Source of the DNA: Epilithonimonas sp. JDS
Lineage (GTDB): Bacteria > Bacteroidota > Bacteroidia > Flavobacteriales > Weeksellaceae
Direction: 5' to 3'
Assembly: GCF_021261315.1 (NCBI RefSeq)
Contig: NZ_JAJSAX010000001.1
Span: 620,001-684,000, forward strand
Length of the DNA: 64,000 bases
Position 1 is the first letter of the stretch, and every line of letters begins with the position of its first letter. Under the pieces are notes generated by a model that was not told where the DNA came from, searched no databases, and saw nothing but the letters and a program-made list of their open reading frames with translations. Shown here in pieces: positions 62,373 to 64,000 of the stretch. The position numbers and the translations under genes were made by a program.

Positions 62373-62480
62373 GCAGCCCGACTTGAGCGGAAATCCTTTT
62401 TTGCTTGCACTCAAGTTCAACTTAATGGAAATCGTGAGCAAAAAAGATTGGGAGCGGAAGGCGGAAATAGCTGCCCAAAT
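62373..62480 (+). repeat. Dispersed hairpin element, copy H
   Basis: Outer GCAGC (62373) with GCTGC (62470), middle GC/GC, inner AAT-C-C-T6-G pairing with C-A6-G-ATT and extended by GCT(TG)CAC with GTGAGC. Tail CCCAAAT at 62474-62480. It lies in the 443-bp gap between the aminotransferase and START-like genes; the rest is AT-rich with no readable feature. Confidence 0.85.
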
Positions 62481-62650
62481 ATTCACGTTCAAAAGTGCCA
62501 AATAATCGATGGATTGTAGGTTTTTCGAATCGTAGAAATCAGCTAATAAAAATCATACATTATTTCTATAAAAATTTTGAATTTCCATAGACATTTTGAT
62601 TTGGAAATAAAAAATTAATTTATATATTGCGCCACAATTAGAATTTGAAT

Positions 62651-63037
62651 ATGGCGAAAACGAAAGTGCAGTACGAATACAATATGCATTGTCTCTCAGA
62701 GATTTTGTACGAGTATTTGGCGAGTGCAGAAGGATTATCAGAATGGTTTGCGGAAGATGTGGTGGAGCGTGGAGACGATTTTTTCTTCAGCTGGGGAAGT
62801 GGTCCTGCTGAAAAAGCGACACTTATCAGATATAAGCCGGAAAGTTTCGTGCGTTTCCGTTGGGAAGAGGACGAGGGTTCTAAATATTTCTTCGAACTTT
62901 CTATTGTTATAGACGAGATTACGGACGACCTTTCTCTGAATATCACCGACTTTTGTGAGCCTGGCGATGAAGAGGAAAACAGACTCTATTGGGAAAACCT
63001 GATAGAAAATCTACAGTTAAAATTAGGAGCTTCTTAA
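62651..63037 (+). CDS. START-like domain protein
   Basis: 128 residues from the ATG at 62651; the TTG two codons upstream adds only MN and is not needed. The sequence VQYEYNMHCLSEILYEYLAS, then EGLSEWFAEDVVERGD and FRWEEDEGSKYFFELSIVID follows the START/AHSA1-like helix-grip fold. Its ligand is unknown. A hairpin terminator follows at 63047. Confidence 0.88.
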   Translation: MAKTKVQYEYNMHCLSEILYEYLASAEGLSEWFAEDVVERGDDFFFSWGSGPAEKATLIRYKPESFVRFRWEEDEGSKYFFELSIVIDEITDDLSLNITDFCEPGDEEENRLYWENLIENLQLKLGAS

Positions 63038-63046
63038 AAATAATGG

Positions 63047-63076
63047 ATGAACGATTTTATCGTTCATTATTTTTTT
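63047..63076 (+). terminator. Terminator of the START-like gene
   Basis: ATGAACGAT (63047-63055) pairs with ATCGTTCAT (63059-63067), followed by seven T. Confidence 0.88.
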
Positions 63077-63086
63077 ATACCATACA

Positions 63087-63893
63087 ATGCAGAAGATAGT
63101 TTACACACAAGACAATTTACAGCTACTGAACCGATCTTTTCTTTTTGGAGATTCGGTTTGGGTTTCATTTTTCATCAGAAACGGTCAAATCATTATGGCG
63201 GAGGAATCTTACTTCTTCCTGATGGCTTCGATGCGAAAGATGAGATTGAACATTCCTTTGACTTACACGTTGGAATTTTTCCAGGAACTTTTACAGAATG
63301 AAGTTTTATCAAAAGGCGTTCAGAACGGAATCGTCCAATTGATGGCTTACAGAAAGCAGGACGAAAAACCTTTGGCAAAATCCGAAACGGCGTTCTTTTT
63401 TGAAGTGGATGAGACTGAAGATGTTTTGAGAATCCAAGGCAATGTGGAGTTGGATTTGATTAAGGAAATCAATGTGAATGCTAATCTTTTGAGTAATATC
63501 AGAGTGCATTCTCCGGAAAATATCTACGCTCAGATTTACGCTAAGGAAAATGATTTGGACGATGTTATTCTCCTCAATCCAAACAAAAAAATCGCCAGAA
63601 GTATCTTCGGAAATCTATTGTTTTTGCAGGATAACGTGATTAAAATCCCGAAACAAACGGAAGGCGCGTACATTTCGCCTTTGATGGAAAACTTCATCAC
63701 TTTCATTCATAAAAATAAATTAGCCGAAATAGAAGAAGCGGAAATCATCGCTTTCGAATCTCAAAAAGCGGAAGAGATTTTAAGAATTTCGGATGAAAAA
63801 GGTGTTCATTCTGTTTCCAAAATCAGGAACAAAACCTTTGAAAACACACGGTTTTCTGAGATGGTCCAGAAGTGGGCCGAAAATTTTATTTAG
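63087..63893 (+). CDS. Class IV aminotransferase-like protein, probably lacking the PLP lysine
   Basis: 268 residues with the ADCL/BCAT-type fold: LNRSFLFGDSVWVSFFIRNG at the N terminus and DDVILLNPNKKIARSIFGNL in the second half. In active members a lysine (KT/KxxN) precedes this strand; here the equivalent segment is LLSNIRVHSPENIYAQIYA with arginine at that place. It may be inactive as an aminotransferase, or act as a lyase or a structural protein. It starts 49 nt after the START-like gene, beyond its terminator. Confidence 0.78.
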   Translation: MQKIVYTQDNLQLLNRSFLFGDSVWVSFFIRNGQIIMAEESYFFLMASMRKMRLNIPLTYTLEFFQELLQNEVLSKGVQNGIVQLMAYRKQDEKPLAKSETAFFFEVDETEDVLRIQGNVELDLIKEINVNANLLSNIRVHSPENIYAQIYAKENDLDDVILLNPNKKIARSIFGNLLFLQDNVIKIPKQTEGAYISPLMENFITFIHKNKLAEIEEAEIIAFESQKAEEILRISDEKGVHSVSKIRNKTFENTRFSEMVQKWAENFI

Positions 63894-63935
63894 TTAATTT
63901 TCCAGAAAAGTTAGATTTAATTAAAATAAGTTCTA

Positions 63936-63943
63936 TACATTTG
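63936..63943 (+). promoter_or_regulatory. -7 box of the histidine-operon leader
   Basis: TACATTTG (TAnnTTTG) is 18 nt before the ATG of the His-rich leader. Transcription would start at about 63950. Confidence 0.6.
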
Positions 63944-63961
63944 CTTCATCAAAATATCAAA

Positions 63962-64000
63962 ATGACTACACAATTTATGCATCATCATCACCATTTCCTC
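63962..64000 (+). CDS. Histidine-rich leader peptide (his operon attenuator), cut by the window end
   Basis: The ATG at 63962 opens MTTQFMHHHHHFL with five consecutive His codons before the window ends. A short leader coding for a run of histidine is the classic sensor for transcription attenuation of histidine biosynthesis genes, so a his operon (hisG first) should begin just beyond 64000. The stop codon and the terminator/antiterminator hairpins are not in the window. Confidence 0.75.
   Translation, partial: MTTQFMHHHHHFL

Overview
The window is a low-GC, gene-dense chromosomal segment from a member of Bacteroidota, most likely the Chryseobacterium/Epilithonimonas group (Flavobacteriia). 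The evidence is Bacteroidota-type promoters (TAnnTTTG -7 boxes), absence of Shine-Dalgarno sequences, a mevalonate-pathway HMG-CoA synthase, FabV, OMP_b-brl_3 TonB receptors, OstA-like and DUF4136/DUF5522/DUF6157/START-like proteins, and many short intergenic repeats. I saw no rRNA, tRNA, CRISPR array, prophage or transposase gene.

Layout: 1-1.2 kb holds the tail of a probable SSS-type transporter, a frameshifted unknown gene and a DUF6157 protein. 1.2-11.2 kb is an AraC regulator divergent from a ten-gene redox/hydrolase operon (amidohydrolase, three aldo/keto reductases, HIBADH-like dehydrogenase, DoxX, two alpha/beta hydrolases, MFS exporter). 11.2-22.3 kb holds CinA, a dicarboxylate symporter, DUF779, aldehyde dehydrogenase with a divergent AraC regulator, HMG-CoA synthase, an ammonium transporter, lipoyl synthase and an ECF-like sigma factor. 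22.4-27 kb holds DapF, MltG and a TonB-dependent receptor. 27.1-33.4 kb is a first MacAB/TolC-type exporter. 33.4-40.5 kb holds a Nudix hydrolase, an acyltransferase, FabV, a GH28 polygalacturonase and topoisomerase III.

41.1-52.9 kb is a second, different exporter: adaptor, small secreted protein, ATPase, two ~800-aa FtsX-type permeases and TolC. It is divergent from an NtrC-type sigma-54 activator and its histidine kinase. A near-consensus sigma-54 promoter and two matching 16-bp palindromic operators 21 bp apart lie in the divergent gap, so the regulatory circuit can be read from the sequence.

53-64 kb holds an ATP-cone/Mrr-like nuclease, small lipoprotein/DUF genes, a Kup potassium transporter, Fur-OstA, an esterase, a class III aminotransferase, a START-like protein, a degenerate class IV aminotransferase and, at the very end, the start of a histidine-operon leader peptide (five His codons).

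The most notable non-gene signal is a dispersed intergenic element present in seven copies. Three separate helices change sequence between copies while keeping base pairing, which indicates a conserved hairpin structure. A second is a set of period-7 (heptanucleotide) degenerate arrays, often exactly 35 bp, that lie in intergenic gaps and often abut start codons.
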